Shown here: in pieces, positions 1 to 7,451 of the stretch | Layout of the letters: each line of letters opens with the position of its first letter | How positions within the stretch are numbered: position 1 is the stretch's first letter | Origin: Comamonadaceae bacterium | Lineage (GTDB): Bacteria > Pseudomonadota > Gammaproteobacteria > Burkholderiales > Burkholderiaceae_C | DNA: 64,000 nt | Direction: 5' to 3' | Assembly (NCBI GenBank): GCA_009996515.1 | Contig: JAACZV010000001.1 | Coordinates: forward strand, 304,627 to 368,626 | The notes under the pieces: model-generated | The model's input: the letters and a program-made list of their open reading frames with translations, nothing else | Databases searched by the model: none | What the model was told of the DNA's origin: nothing | Translations under genes and position numbers: made by a program

Positions 1-757
1 CCTGCATGCTGGCCAGCAGCGTGGTCTTGATGCACTGGAATTCCTTGCCGGCGTCCTCCACCTTCTGCTCCAGCAGGCCGGCCAGCGGCTCGGCGAAGCC
101 GTAGGCCAGCAGGATGCCCAGGAAGGTGCCGACCAGCGCCGAGCCGATCATGCCGCCCAGCACCGCCGGCGGCTGCCCCACCGAGCCCATGGTGTTCACC
201 ACACCCAGCACGGCGGCCACGATGCCGAAGGCCGGCAGACCGCCGGCCACGCGCTGCAGCGCCGCCACGGCGGCATGCTCTTCCTGGTGGTGGGTCTCGA
301 TCTCGCTGTCCATCAGCGACTCGATCTCGTGCGCGTTCAGGTTGCCCGACACCATCATGCGCAGGTAGTCGGTGATGAACTCCGTGACATGGTGGTCGTT
401 GCCCACCGTCGGGTACTTCTGGAACAGCGGGCTGGAATGCGGCTCCTCGACGTCCTTCTCGATGGACATCAGGCCTTCCTTGCGCGCCTTCTGCAGGATG
501 TCGTACATCAGCGCCAGCAGCTCCATGTAGCGCGCCTTGCTGTACTTGCTGCCCTTGAAGCAGCGCCCCAGGCCGGCCGCCGTGGCCTTGACCACCTTCA
601 TCTGGTTGTTGGCCAGGAAGGCACCCATGGCCGCGCCGAAGATGGTGATCATCTCGAAGGGCAAGGCGTGCAGGATGACGCCGATGTTCCCGCCGTGGGC
701 GATGAACACGCCGAAGATGCAGGCCATGGAGATGGCCCAGCCGATGAGGACGAACAT
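1..757 (-). CDS. motA: MotA flagellar stator protein, partial (3' end outside window)
   Basis: This is the proton-channel stator subunit of the flagellar motor, an inner-membrane protein that partners MotB. It is missing from the ORF track because the frame runs off the left edge. The reading frame opens at the ATG at 757-755 (MFVLIGWAISMACIFGVFIA) with an N-terminal membrane segment. About 252 residues are visible of the roughly 285 usual for this family. Later the frame shows the conserved stretch GGLPAFGIVAAVLGVVNTMG, a membrane segment typical of MotA, followed by a second Gly-rich helix. motB would be expected downstream, beyond base 1. A sigma-28-type promoter lies just upstream, with a very short leader. 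The assignment is secure; only the C-terminus is unseen. Confidence 0.95.
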   Translation of the reverse strand, partial: MFVLIGWAISMACIFGVFIAHGGNIGVILHALPFEMITIFGAAMGAFLANNQMKVVKATAAGLGRCFKGSKYSKARYMELLALMYDILQKARKEGLMSIEKDVEEPHSSPLFQKYPTVGNDHHVTEFITDYLRMMVSGNLNAHEIESLMDSEIETHHQEEHAAVAALQRVAGGLPAFGIVAAVLGVVNTMGSVGQPPAVLGGMIGSALVGTFLGILLAYGFAEPLAGLLEQKVEDAGKEFQCIKTTLLASMQ

Positions 758-785
758 GCGTGAATGCTGTGGAGGTGTTCAGGCC

Positions 786-812
786 ATATCGGCCCGATGC
801 CGGGGGGCTTGA
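786..812 (-). promoter_or_regulatory. sigma-28 (FliA) promoter of motA
   Basis: On the minus strand TCAAGCCC is followed by 11 bases and GCCGATAT, close to the known FliA pattern TAAAGTTT-N11-GCCGATAA. It lies about 30 bases upstream of the motA start, which fits late-class flagellar control. Confidence 0.8.
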
Positions 813-846
813 GAAAGTATGCCGCGCCGCACCCGCATTGAACGCA

Positions 847-1608
847 TCAATTGGCCGGCTTTGATGCGGCATTCCGCCCGGGGCGGTAAAGCCACACATT
901 CTGGCCGTTCGGCAGTTGCCAGCTCGCCACCGCCGGCTCGCCCGGCACCGCGAAATCCAGGCTGACCAGCCAGGCCGCGGGCGCCAGCTCCGCAGCGGCC
1001 TTGGCCCAGACGCGGGGCATGGATTCGGGGCGCTGGAACACATAGACCAGCGCGAACGGCGCCCAGTCGTCGGCCCACAGGTCACCGCGCCGCACGCGCG
1101 CAGCGCGCGCCCGCCAGCGCGCCAGCAGCGCCAGCGGCCGGCTCCATTCGACGCCCTCCACGCGGGCCTGCGGATACGCCGTCAGCAACTCGCGCAGGCC
1201 GTCACCGGCACCGCAGCCGGCGTCCAGCACGCGGGCGCCGGCGGGCAGCGGCGCCTGCCCGGGCAGCGGCGCCAGCGCGCCGCGCGGCGTCGGGAACAGC
1301 GGCGCCTCGCTCCAGGCGCGGCGCGGGTACAGCCACCACAGCAGCGCCAGCGCCAGCAGCCAGCCGCCGCTCCAGGCCACGCTGCCACCCTCGGGCCGCC
1401 AGCCCAGCAGCAGCGCCGAAACCGGAAAGCCCAAGGCGACGATCAGCCGGCGCCAGCGCTGGCCATGCAGCAGGGCCAGCGCGACGCCCACCGCCGCCCC
1501 GGCGGCGAGCGCCATGTCCGGGCCCAGACCCAGCGACAGGCGGTGCGCCAGCCAGGCCAGCAACCAGGCCAGCAGGGCCGACAGCGGCCAGGCGGTGACG
1601 AAGTTCAC
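847..1608 (-). CDS. Membrane-anchored SAM-dependent methyltransferase
   Basis: The 253-residue product has hydrophobic helices over roughly the first 95 residues (LLAWLLAWLAHRL, MALAAGAAVGVALALL, GGWLLALALLWWLY), then a class I methyltransferase motif VLDAGCGAGDG and a following acidic motif (VEGVEW). The ORF track extends it upstream to 1965, but that part is a shadow of the glycosyltransferase. The chosen start is the GTG at 1608-1606, which overlaps the upstream TGA (GTGA), so the two genes are probably translationally coupled. The substrate is unknown; a glycan or lipid-linked sugar is a guess from the neighbour. Only the N-terminal half of the Rossmann core is clearly recognisable. Confidence 0.75.
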   Translation of the reverse strand: MNFVTAWPLSALLAWLLAWLAHRLSLGLGPDMALAAGAAVGVALALLHGQRWRRLIVALGFPVSALLLGWRPEGGSVAWSGGWLLALALLWWLYPRRAWSEAPLFPTPRGALAPLPGQAPLPAGARVLDAGCGAGDGLRELLTAYPQARVEGVEWSRPLALLARWRARAARVRRGDLWADDWAPFALVYVFQRPESMPRVWAKAAAELAPAAWLVSLDFAVPGEPAVASWQLPNGQNVWLYRPGRNAASKPAN

Positions 1609-2666
1609 GGCCAGGGGTGGGCGACGCGCAGCGCGGCAGCCTCGGCGGCGCGGTCGGTGCCGTCCAGCACCACGGCCAGGTTGTGCGCGGCCAGGAAACT
1701 GCCGCGGCCGGCCACGGCGCCGGTCTGCTCGGGGCGCTCGCCCAGCTCCAGGCAACGCCGCCAGGCGGCCTCGGCCATGGGCAGCAGCTCGCCGGCCTGG
1801 GCGGGTTGGCTGGCCGCCAGGTCCAGCAGCAGGTCGCCCAGCGCGAAGAAGAAGTCGGGCGACTCGGCCCCGGCCTGCATCTGCGACTGCGCGAAGTCCA
1901 CCGCGTCGGCATGCCGGCCCAGGCATTTGAGGCCGAACAGCCGCCGCGTCACCAGGTCCAGCCACCAGGGCGCGGCGGCCGCGCCCGGCAGCGCCGCGGC
2001 CCGCGCGAAGGCGGCCTCGGCGGCCTCATGCTCGTCGTAGACGGCGCAGTCCTTGCCGAGCTGGTAGCTGAGGTAGGCGTCGTCGGGCGACTCGGCCAGC
2101 GCCCGCTCGAGCAGCCGGCGGTTGCGCCCGCGCTTGTCCGCCAGCCGCTCGGCGACGTAGCCGTCATGCCCCACCACCAGCGGCAGCCGGCGCAGCGGCA
2201 GCCGGTGCTGGGGCTGCTCATGCACGCGGCCCGCATAGCGCACCGGCCCGGGCAGTACGCGGCTCAGCCAGGCGCTGGCCTCGGCCTGCCGGCCCGGCGC
2301 CTGCTCGAAGCGGTCGCGCAGCCGCAGCGCGCCGACGAAATCGGGCGGCGTGTCGCGCAGCGCCCGCAAGGCCTCGCCGCCCTCGATCAGCCATTCGTCC
2401 GCGTCCAGCACCAGATGCCAGTCGGCCCCGGCCAGCGCCAGCGCGTGGTTGCGAGCGGCGGCGAAGTCGTCGCACCAGGCGAAATGCGCCACGCGGGCGC
2501 CATGCTCGCTCGCGACCCTTGCCGTGTCGTCGCGCGAGCCGGTGTCCAGCACCAGCATCTCGTCCACCCAGGGGCGCACGCTGTCCAGCAGCCGCCCGAT
2601 GCGGGCAGCCTCGTCGCGGGCGATGACGACAAGGGCCAGGCGGTGCGGCGAGGGGACGGCGGTCAT
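1605..2666 (-). CDS. Family 2 glycosyltransferase
   Basis: The 353-residue protein starts with a GT-A fold glycosyltransferase domain. The N-terminal strand LALVVIARDEAARIGRLLDS, the nucleotide-sugar region DEMLVLDTGSRDDT and the metal-binding acidic motif LVLDADEW are all in place. The C-terminal half (from about residue 190) is alpha-helical and resembles the TPR-like tails common in this family (SPDDAYLSYQLGKDC). It is expected to be cytoplasmic and to transfer a sugar from a nucleotide donor. The methyltransferase gene downstream overlaps it by four bases. Its place between motA and flhDC suggests, without proving, a role in surface or flagellin glycosylation. Confidence 0.85.
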   Translation of the reverse strand: MTAVPSPHRLALVVIARDEAARIGRLLDSVRPWVDEMLVLDTGSRDDTARVASEHGARVAHFAWCDDFAAARNHALALAGADWHLVLDADEWLIEGGEALRALRDTPPDFVGALRLRDRFEQAPGRQAEASAWLSRVLPGPVRYAGRVHEQPQHRLPLRRLPLVVGHDGYVAERLADKRGRNRRLLERALAESPDDAYLSYQLGKDCAVYDEHEAAEAAFARAAALPGAAAAPWWLDLVTRRLFGLKCLGRHADAVDFAQSQMQAGAESPDFFFALGDLLLDLAASQPAQAGELLPMAEAAWRRCLELGERPEQTGAVAGRGSFLAAHNLAVVLDGTDRAAEAAALRVAHPWP

Positions 2667-2796
2667 GGCCGCATTGTCTCCACGCGCGCGCGGGGGCGCC
2701 CGCTGGTTCAGGGCCGGATTTCCCCCATTCCACCAGCCTTTGCAGCGGCACCGGCCGGCCTAGAGTGGCAGCCTCTCCAACCTCGGCAAGGCTCCC

Positions 2797-3438
2797 GTGA
2801 TCCCCCGCACATTGCATGTGATCTGGGTCGGCGACGAATCCAAGCGCCCCGACAACTGCATCAACACCTGGCGCCAGCACAATCCCGACTGGACGCTGCG
2901 CGTCTGGGGCAATGAGGAGCTCGCCAGCTATGGCTGGGTCAACGCCCGCCACATGCGCGAGATGGCCGGCCGCGAGCTCAACGGCGTGGCCGACCTGATG
3001 CGCTGGGAGATCCTCTACAACGAGGGCGGCTTCGTCGTGGATGCCGACAGCATCTGCCTGCGGCCGCTGGAGCCCTGGCTGTTCGACGGCGAGGCCTGCG
3101 CCTGCTGGGAGAACGAGCTGGTGCGCTCGGGGCTGATCGCGGCCGGCTACGTGGCGTCCCGCCCCGAGAACCCCTTCTTCGGCCAGCTCATCCTGGACCT
3201 GCAGAACGAGCCCAGCGTGGTGGACCGCATGGCCTGGCAGAGCGTCGGGCCGCTGTTCCTGACCGAATCCGTGCGCCGGCACCGCTATGCCGGACTGACG
3301 ATCTGGCCCAGTCATTTCTTCATCCCGCGCCACTTCACGGGCCAGGAGTACAGCGGTGGCGGTGCCATCTTCGCCGCCCAGGCCTGGGGCAGCACGCTGG
3401 GCGTGTACGACGAACTGCACAAGAAGGAGCTGGCATGA
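2797..3438 (+). CDS. GT32-like glycosyltransferase with DXD motif
   Basis: The 213-residue product begins IPRTLHVIWVGDESKRP, the typical opening of the sugar-transferase family that includes OCH1 and capsule glycosyltransferases. The DXD metal/nucleotide-sugar motif appears as VVDADSICLRPL after ADLMRWEILYNEGGF. The start is GTG at 2797, with an AAGG ribosome-binding stretch a few bases upstream; no in-frame ATG fits better. The stop overlaps the next gene's ATG by four bases (ATGA). It is divergent from the family 2 glycosyltransferase across a 130-base gap in which no sigma-28 promoter is visible. Substrate unknown. Confidence 0.8.
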   Translation: MIPRTLHVIWVGDESKRPDNCINTWRQHNPDWTLRVWGNEELASYGWVNARHMREMAGRELNGVADLMRWEILYNEGGFVVDADSICLRPLEPWLFDGEACACWENELVRSGLIAAGYVASRPENPFFGQLILDLQNEPSVVDRMAWQSVGPLFLTESVRRHRYAGLTIWPSHFFIPRHFTGQEYSGGGAIFAAQAWGSTLGVYDELHKKELA

Positions 3439-4088
3439 CGGCCGCCCCGCAAGGCCAGGACAGCGCCGACGAGCTGCCCGTCTCGCCGCTGGAGTTCGCG
3501 CACCAGCGCTATTTCGTGCAGAAGCTCAGGGTCGGCGAGGACTTCATCGGCGTGCCGCGTGTGGACGCCTTCGCCACGCTGTGCGCCGGCAAGCGCGTGT
3601 TGCACGTGGGCTGCGTGGACTGGCCCATCACCGACCTGCGGCAGTCGCTGCACCTGCAGCTGGACGCCTGCTGCGAGCTCGACGGCTTCGACATCCACGA
3701 CGAGGCTTTCGCGCAGATGCAGCCGCACCTGAAGGGACGGCTGTTCAACGACTGGGCCGACGTGCGGGGGCCATACGACCTGGTGCTGGTGCCCGAGGTC
3801 CTGGAGCATGTGCCGGACGTGCAGGGCTTTCTGCGCCAGCTCGACGCGCTGGGCGCGGCGCAGTACATCCTCACGGTGCCCGACGCCTACTCCTGCTTTC
3901 GGCGCCATTTCGACTACAACAGCGGCGCGCAGACCTTTGTCGAGGTGGTCCACCCCGACCACAACTGCTGGTACACGCCGTTCACGCTGTCCAACGTGAT
4001 CCGCAAGTACACGCCCTGGCAGATCGACGGCCTGTTCTTCTTCAACGGCATCTCGCTGCTGGCGGTGGCCTCCCGGCCCGCCGGCTGA
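3435..4088 (+). CDS. Methyltransferase-like protein (class I fold)
   Basis: The 217-residue protein carries a weak SAM-binding signature, RVLHVGCVDWPITD at about residues 53-66, then an acidic stretch (ELDGFDIHDEAF) and YDLVLVPEVLEHVPD, which resembles the post-I/motif II pattern of class I methyltransferases. The usual second glycine of GxGxG is replaced, so activity is not certain. It overlaps the upstream glycosyltransferase gene by four bases, mirroring the glycosyltransferase-methyltransferase overlap on the opposite strand. A terminator-like hairpin follows directly. It may modify a glycan made by the neighbour; this is inference. Confidence 0.7.
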   Translation: MTAAPQGQDSADELPVSPLEFAHQRYFVQKLRVGEDFIGVPRVDAFATLCAGKRVLHVGCVDWPITDLRQSLHLQLDACCELDGFDIHDEAFAQMQPHLKGRLFNDWADVRGPYDLVLVPEVLEHVPDVQGFLRQLDALGAAQYILTVPDAYSCFRRHFDYNSGAQTFVEVVHPDHNCWYTPFTLSNVIRKYTPWQIDGLFFFNGISLLAVASRPAG

Positions 4089-4105
4089 GCGGCCGCGCCA
4101 ACGGC

Positions 4106-4131
4106 AAAGGGGGCCAGCGCCCCCCTTTCTT
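4106..4131. terminator. Bidirectional terminator hairpin
   Basis: AAAGGGGG and CCCCCCTTT arms flank a short loop, followed by TCTT. It lies between the convergent methyltransferase-like gene and flhC. Confidence 0.7.
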
Positions 4132-4667
4132 CAGTGCATCTGGATGGCGCCCTGGGCGCGCCCCTTGCCGGCGCGCGCCGGCGGGTTGCACAGGCCGCAG
4201 ACGAAGTGGCGGGCGATCTCGTGCGGATGGGTCACGAACTGGCCGCTGCACCTGGAGCACTTGGTCAGCGTCAACATGCCGTTGTCGACAAACTTCACCA
4301 GGCGCCAGGCGCGCGTGACCGACAGCATGGCTTCCAGCCCCTGGGCCGTGGTCTGCTCCTGGTAGAGCTGGTAGGCCTTGATGACGGTGTCGATCTCTTC
4401 CATCTCCGCGGCCTTGTTCAGGTACTCGTGGATGTTCAGGAACAGGCTGGCGTGGATGTTGGGTTGCCAGGTCATGAACCAGTCGGTCGAGAACGGCAGC
4501 TGGCCCTTGGACGGCGACTTGCCCGCCACCTCCTTGTACAGCCGCAGCAGGCGCTCGTAGGACAGGTCGGTCTCCGACTCCAGCACCTGCAGTCGCGCGC
4601 CCAGATGAATCAGCTGGACGGCACGTTCGATCTGCTTGGCTTCGGTGAGGATGCTTTTGACGCGCAT
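4131..4667 (-). CDS. flhC: FlhC flagellar master regulator subunit
   Basis: FlhC forms the FlhD4C2 activator that turns on middle flagellar promoters. The 178-residue frame from ATG 4667-4665 (MRVKSILTEAKQIERAVQLI) is the family's normal length, with AGGAG just upstream. The ORF track's longer start at 4964 runs through a repeat and is rejected. The central region (LPFSTDWFMTWQPNIHASLF) and the four zinc-binding cysteines near the C-terminus (KCSRCSGQF and CGLCN) are present. flhD lies upstream on the same strand, separated by 167 bases that hold a degenerate copy of the dispersed repeat, an unusual interruption of this operon. Confidence 0.95.
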   Translation of the reverse strand: MRVKSILTEAKQIERAVQLIHLGARLQVLESETDLSYERLLRLYKEVAGKSPSKGQLPFSTDWFMTWQPNIHASLFLNIHEYLNKAAEMEEIDTVIKAYQLYQEQTTAQGLEAMLSVTRAWRLVKFVDNGMLTLTKCSRCSGQFVTHPHEIARHFVCGLCNPPARAGKGRAQGAIQMH

Positions 4668-4704
4668 GGCAGTCTCCTGGAATCGGTGCGTGTTTGGTAT
4701 TCGG

Positions 4705-4825
4705 TATTGCGGGCGAGCCCCGGGCCGCTCCCAAGCCGCCCGCCTCGGGGATGTCGCGAAGGGGCTGCCCCTGAGCGATCCCCACCCCCTCGGGGGGTCA
4801 GCGGCGCGTACCCGCGCCGCCGGGG
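4705..4825 (-). repeat. Degenerate copy of dispersed intergenic repeat (flhD-flhC gap)
   Basis: Read on the minus strand it contains a ...CCCCGAGGGGG... arm and the tail GGCGGCTTGGGAGCGGCCCG, matching the better copies near 13,060, 23,165 and 24,340 with several differences. Confidence 0.6.
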
Positions 4826-4834
4826 GCCAACAGT

Positions 4835-5155
4835 TCAGGCGTGCTCGTGCCGGCCGGCCATCAGGATGGAGGCATGCAGCCGCGACACCGCGTCGTTGGC
4901 GCCGGGCTTGGCATGGTTGGTGAGCAGGCCCCACACCAGGTCGTCGCTCATGCGGAAGGCGCACAGCAGCGTGTTGCCGGACGCGATCTTCATGATCTGC
5001 GCCGGGCTCAGCGTGCCGATCAGCGTCGCCGTCTCCTCGCTGATGCCCAGCCGGTACAGCGCCTGCTCGCGGTCCGCGCGGATCAGGCTCTGGGCCAGCA
5101 TCAGGTAGGACAGGTTGGCTTCACGGATCTCGGCAAGCATTTGATCGGCGTTCAT
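4835..5155 (-). CDS. flhD: FlhD flagellar master regulator subunit
   Basis: FlhD is the partner of FlhC in the class I master activator. The 106-residue product starts MNADQMLAEIREANLSYLML and includes the conserved LAQSLIRADREQALYRLGI and LSPAQIMKIASGN stretches; the length is normal. The first gene of the flhDC pair, it is transcribed on the minus strand from the gap 5156-5371. No clear sigma-28 or sigma-54 promoter is visible there, consistent with control of class I genes by housekeeping sigma factor. A GGAAG ribosome-binding site precedes the ATG. Confidence 0.95.
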   Translation of the reverse strand: MNADQMLAEIREANLSYLMLAQSLIRADREQALYRLGISEETATLIGTLSPAQIMKIASGNTLLCAFRMSDDLVWGLLTNHAKPGANDAVSRLHASILMAGRHEHA

Positions 5156-5317
5156 GGCGGCTTCCGTTTCGGGGTTGGACGTGTTGAAAACGTGAAACGG
5201 ATTGTGTTGACCGCCCTCTTTCGTCGATATCAGGCGCCGTCGGTGTGCGGTGTCGCGTTTTCGGCCGGGGCTTGTCAGTGAAATTCCTACAGGCGCGTCG
5301 GGCCGCGCGGCAAACGA

Positions 5318-5350
5318 CGAGGCCCCGCGGCTTGCGCCGGCGGGGCCTCG
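5318..5350 (-). terminator. Terminator of the TPR gene
   Basis: A 10-base perfect stem (CGAGGCCCCG / CGGGGCCTCG) surrounds a loop. On the minus strand it is followed by TCGTTTG. It sits just downstream of the TPR gene and upstream of flhD. Confidence 0.65.
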
Positions 5351-5371
5351 AGAGGCGGGGTAGCGGGCCCG

Positions 5372-5842
5372 TCAGCCGCGGCTGCGGTGCAGGCGCGCCA
5401 GCTCCGTCATCGCGACCGGCAGCAGCTCGGGCGCCTCGGCCTGCAGGCTGGCACGGCCAGCGCCGCTCTGCAGCTCGGTCAGCACGCCGATGGCATGGTC
5501 CACCCGCCCCAGACCCGACAGCGCGAAGGCCAGCGTGTAGAGACTGGGGCCATGCAGCGTGCACAGCTGCAGCGCCCGCTCGGCATGAGTCACCGCATGC
5601 TCCAGCTGGCCGGCCGCCAGCAGCAGGGCCGCCATGTCGGACAGCAGGTCGTGGCTCGCCGGCTCGTCCTGCAGGGCGTCATGCAGCAGCCCCAGGCCGC
5701 CGCCCAGGTTGCCACGCGAGGCTTCGGCGAAAGCCGCGTTGCGGGCCCGGGCCAGCAGCAGGGCCGGCTCGCTGCTGGGCACGGCAACGGGACGATGACC
5801 GTTGCGCGGAATGGTCGTGGCGGGACTGGATTGAGCACGCAT
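5372..5842 (-). CDS. Small TPR-like protein under a flagellar promoter
   Basis: This 156-residue protein has no enzyme motif. From about residue 45 it shows helical pairs typical of tetratricopeptide repeats (GLLHDALQDEPASHDLLSDM, HAVTHAERALQLCTLHGPSL, ALSGLGRVDHAIGVL), so it is likely a cytoplasmic protein-protein interaction module. A sigma-28-type promoter with correct spacing lies about 25 bases upstream of the ATG and a terminator follows, so it is a single-gene unit in the late flagellar regulon. It could be a chaperone or modifier for a flagellar export or flagellin-modification step; this is inference. The specific function is not recognised. Confidence 0.75.
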   Translation of the reverse strand: MRAQSSPATTIPRNGHRPVAVPSSEPALLLARARNAAFAEASRGNLGGGLGLLHDALQDEPASHDLLSDMAALLLAAGQLEHAVTHAERALQLCTLHGPSLYTLAFALSGLGRVDHAIGVLTELQSGAGRASLQAEAPELLPVAMTELARLHRSRG

Positions 5843-5866
5843 CGCGGAAGACTCCGACCCGGCGCG

Positions 5867-5893
5867 GGGTCGGCCGGGATGAGCCGCACTTTA
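5867..5893 (-). promoter_or_regulatory. sigma-28-like promoter of the TPR gene
   Basis: On the minus strand TAAAGTGC, 11 bases, GCCGACCC. The -35 and the GCCGA core match the FliA pattern exactly; the last three bases are off. It is placed about 25 bases before the ATG at 5842. Confidence 0.6.
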
Positions 5894-6025
5894 GGAAGCC
5901 GCTCTGCCGTCCATCCCCGGAAAAGCCGCCCTTTCCGGACCCGCTTCCGCCGCCGCGCGCCGATCCAAGGAACAGGCGCTTGCCGCCGCCTTTGTTCAAA
6001 AGATCACGACCTTGACAAAACGCGC

Positions 6026-6053
6026 TAAAGAAACTTCACCACCACACCGATAG
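6026..6053 (+). promoter_or_regulatory. sigma-28 promoter of flagellin gene 1
   Basis: TAAAGAAA, 12 bases, ACCGATAG. The spacing is one base longer than the standard 11. It would give a leader of roughly 220 bases before the flagellin ATG at 6278. The interval 5894-6277 holds no gene. Confidence 0.65.
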
Positions 6054-6277
6054 CCATTCCAACGGCGCTGGTCTCAGCACCGTGGTCCGGCTGGAAGGCC
6101 GAGGCAGCAGGGCAGCCGCTCACGAGCGGTGGCCGGGCTGCAACGGTTGACCGGCGTCGGGCGTCGCCGCACCGGCGCGCCGCAAGGCGAGCCAGGGGCG
6201 GACAGCACGGGTGCCTCACCCGGGCACGCGGGTCTTCGTCCGGCGGCTTGCCGGTATATCTAGCAAAAGGAAGCATC

Positions 6278-7117
6278 ATGGCCTCGGTCATCAACACCAA
6301 TCTGCTGTCTCTGAACGCGCAGCGCAACACCTCTTCCTCCCAGGCATCGCTGTCCGTCGCGATGCAGCGCCTGTCCTCCGGCCTGCGCGTGAACTCCGCC
6401 AAGGACGACGCTGCCGGCCTGGCGATCTCCGAACGCATGAACGCCCAGGTGCGCGGCATGAACGTCGCCATGCGCAATGCCAACGACGGCATCTCGCTGG
6501 CACAGACGGCCGAAGGCGCGCTGTCCAAGGTGGGCGACTCGCTGCAGCGCATGCGTGAGCTGGCCGTGCAGGCCCGCAACGCCACCAACACCACCACCGA
6601 CCTGGACTCCATCGGCAAGGAATACTCGCAGCTCAGCGAGGAAATCGGCCGCGTGCTGGGCGGCACCACCTTCAACGGCAAGGCCATCCTGGCCGGCGGC
6701 GCCGGCGCCCTGACCTTCCAGGTCGGCGCCAACACGACGCCCGACGACGAGGTCGTCCTGACCACCACCGACATGGCCGGCAACACCGACATCACGACGG
6801 TGACGGGTGCGACCATCGACAACACCTCCGACGCCGCGTCGCTGAAGACCATCATCGACAACATCGACACCGCCATCACCACCGTCAGCGGCGAGCGCGC
6901 CACGCTGGGTGCCGCCCAGAACCGCTTCGACGCCGTGATCGGCAACCTGCAGATCTCCGTCGAGAACCAGAGCGCCGCCAAGAGCCGCATCACCGATGCC
7001 GACTTCGCCGCGGAAACCGCCAACCTCTCCCGAGCCAACATCCTCCAGCAGGCAGGCAACGCGATGATCGCCCAGGCGAATCAGTACCCGTCGCAAGTCC
7101 TGTCGCTGCTTCGATGA
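6278..7117 (+). CDS. fliC: Flagellin 1
   Basis: Flagellin is the filament subunit, secreted through the flagellar export gate. The start is ATG 6278 ([17 protein letters not shown]) behind AAAAGGAAG; the track's upstream ATG at 6248 has no such site. The 279-residue protein has the conserved N-terminal D0/D1 helices ([20 protein letters not shown]) and C-terminal D1/D0 helices ([18 protein letters not shown]-type ending, closing LSLLR). The variable middle domain is short, so this is a small flagellin. Bases 6560-6978 are identical to flagellin 2. A perfect hairpin follows the stop. Confidence 0.95.
   Translation: MASVINTNLLSLNAQRNTSSSQASLSVAMQRLSSGLRVNSAKDDAAGLAISERMNAQVRGMNVAMRNANDGISLAQTAEGALSKVGDSLQRMRELAVQARNATNTTTDLDSIGKEYSQLSEEIGRVLGGTTFNGKAILAGGAGALTFQVGANTTPDDEVVLTTTDMAGNTDITTVTGATIDNTSDAASLKTIIDNIDTAITTVSGERATLGAAQNRFDAVIGNLQISVENQSAAKSRITDADFAAETANLSRANILQQAGNAMIAQANQYPSQVLSLLR
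6560..6978 (+). repeat. 419-base tract identical to flagellin 2 (copy 1)
   Basis: By direct line-by-line comparison this stretch equals 7734-8152, offset 1174, without any mismatch or gap. Differences resume at both edges (G/A at 6559/7733, C/G at 6979/8153). Synonymous sites are identical too, pointing to recent gene conversion or duplication. Confidence 0.9.
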
Positions 7118-7121
7118 CGCC

Positions 7122-7140
7122 GGGCCAGCACCGCTGGCCC
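7122..7140. terminator. Perfect hairpin after flagellin 1
   Basis: GGGCCAGC-ACC-GCTGGCCC, an eight-base perfect stem five bases after the stop. There is no T tract, so it may act as an RNA 3'-end stabiliser rather than a full terminator. Confidence 0.5.
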
Positions 7141-7249
7141 TGAGTGAACTGCCCGCCAAGAAGGCAGACACCCTCACGCCTCCAGCACAAGCACCTTGAA
7201 GCCATCCACCGCCGTGGATGGCCATTTCAAGCGCTTTGTGCAAAAGGAT

Positions 7250-7276
7250 TCAAGTCAATCCTTCTGACGACGATAT
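7250..7276 (+). promoter_or_regulatory. sigma-28 promoter of flagellin gene 2
   Basis: TCAAGTCA, 11 bases, GACGATAT; six of eight -10 positions match GCCGATAA. A perfect nine-base inverted repeat (7201-7222) lies just upstream. The leader would be about 170 bases. This accounts for the 334-base gap 7118-7451. Confidence 0.65.
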
Positions 7277-7330
7277 CCAGTCCAACGGGTTCGCGAACGA
7301 TTCGGGAACCACGTGGTCCGGTCAGCCCAT

Positions 7331-7354
7331 CCTGTGCGCGACAACGCGCACAGG
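7331..7354 (+). promoter_or_regulatory. Strong hairpin in the flagellin 2 leader
   Basis: CCTGTGCGCG-ACAA-CGCGCACAGG is a perfect ten-base stem with a four-base loop, lying about 50 bases after the predicted transcription start and about 100 bases before the ATG. No T tract follows. Possible leader control or stability element. Confidence 0.55.
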
Positions 7355-7451
7355 CAGGACGCGGACGCAGCCCCTCCCCCGCGGGGGCGGCCTGTTGCAA
7401 CCGCTTTGACCGGCTTTGCGCTGGACTGTTTCGTCAAGAAAGGATTGAGTC

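Noticed and set aside
7201-7354. A CRISPR-like or tandem repeat region near the flagellins
   Set aside because: The repeats are two unrelated single inverted repeats, not a regular array.
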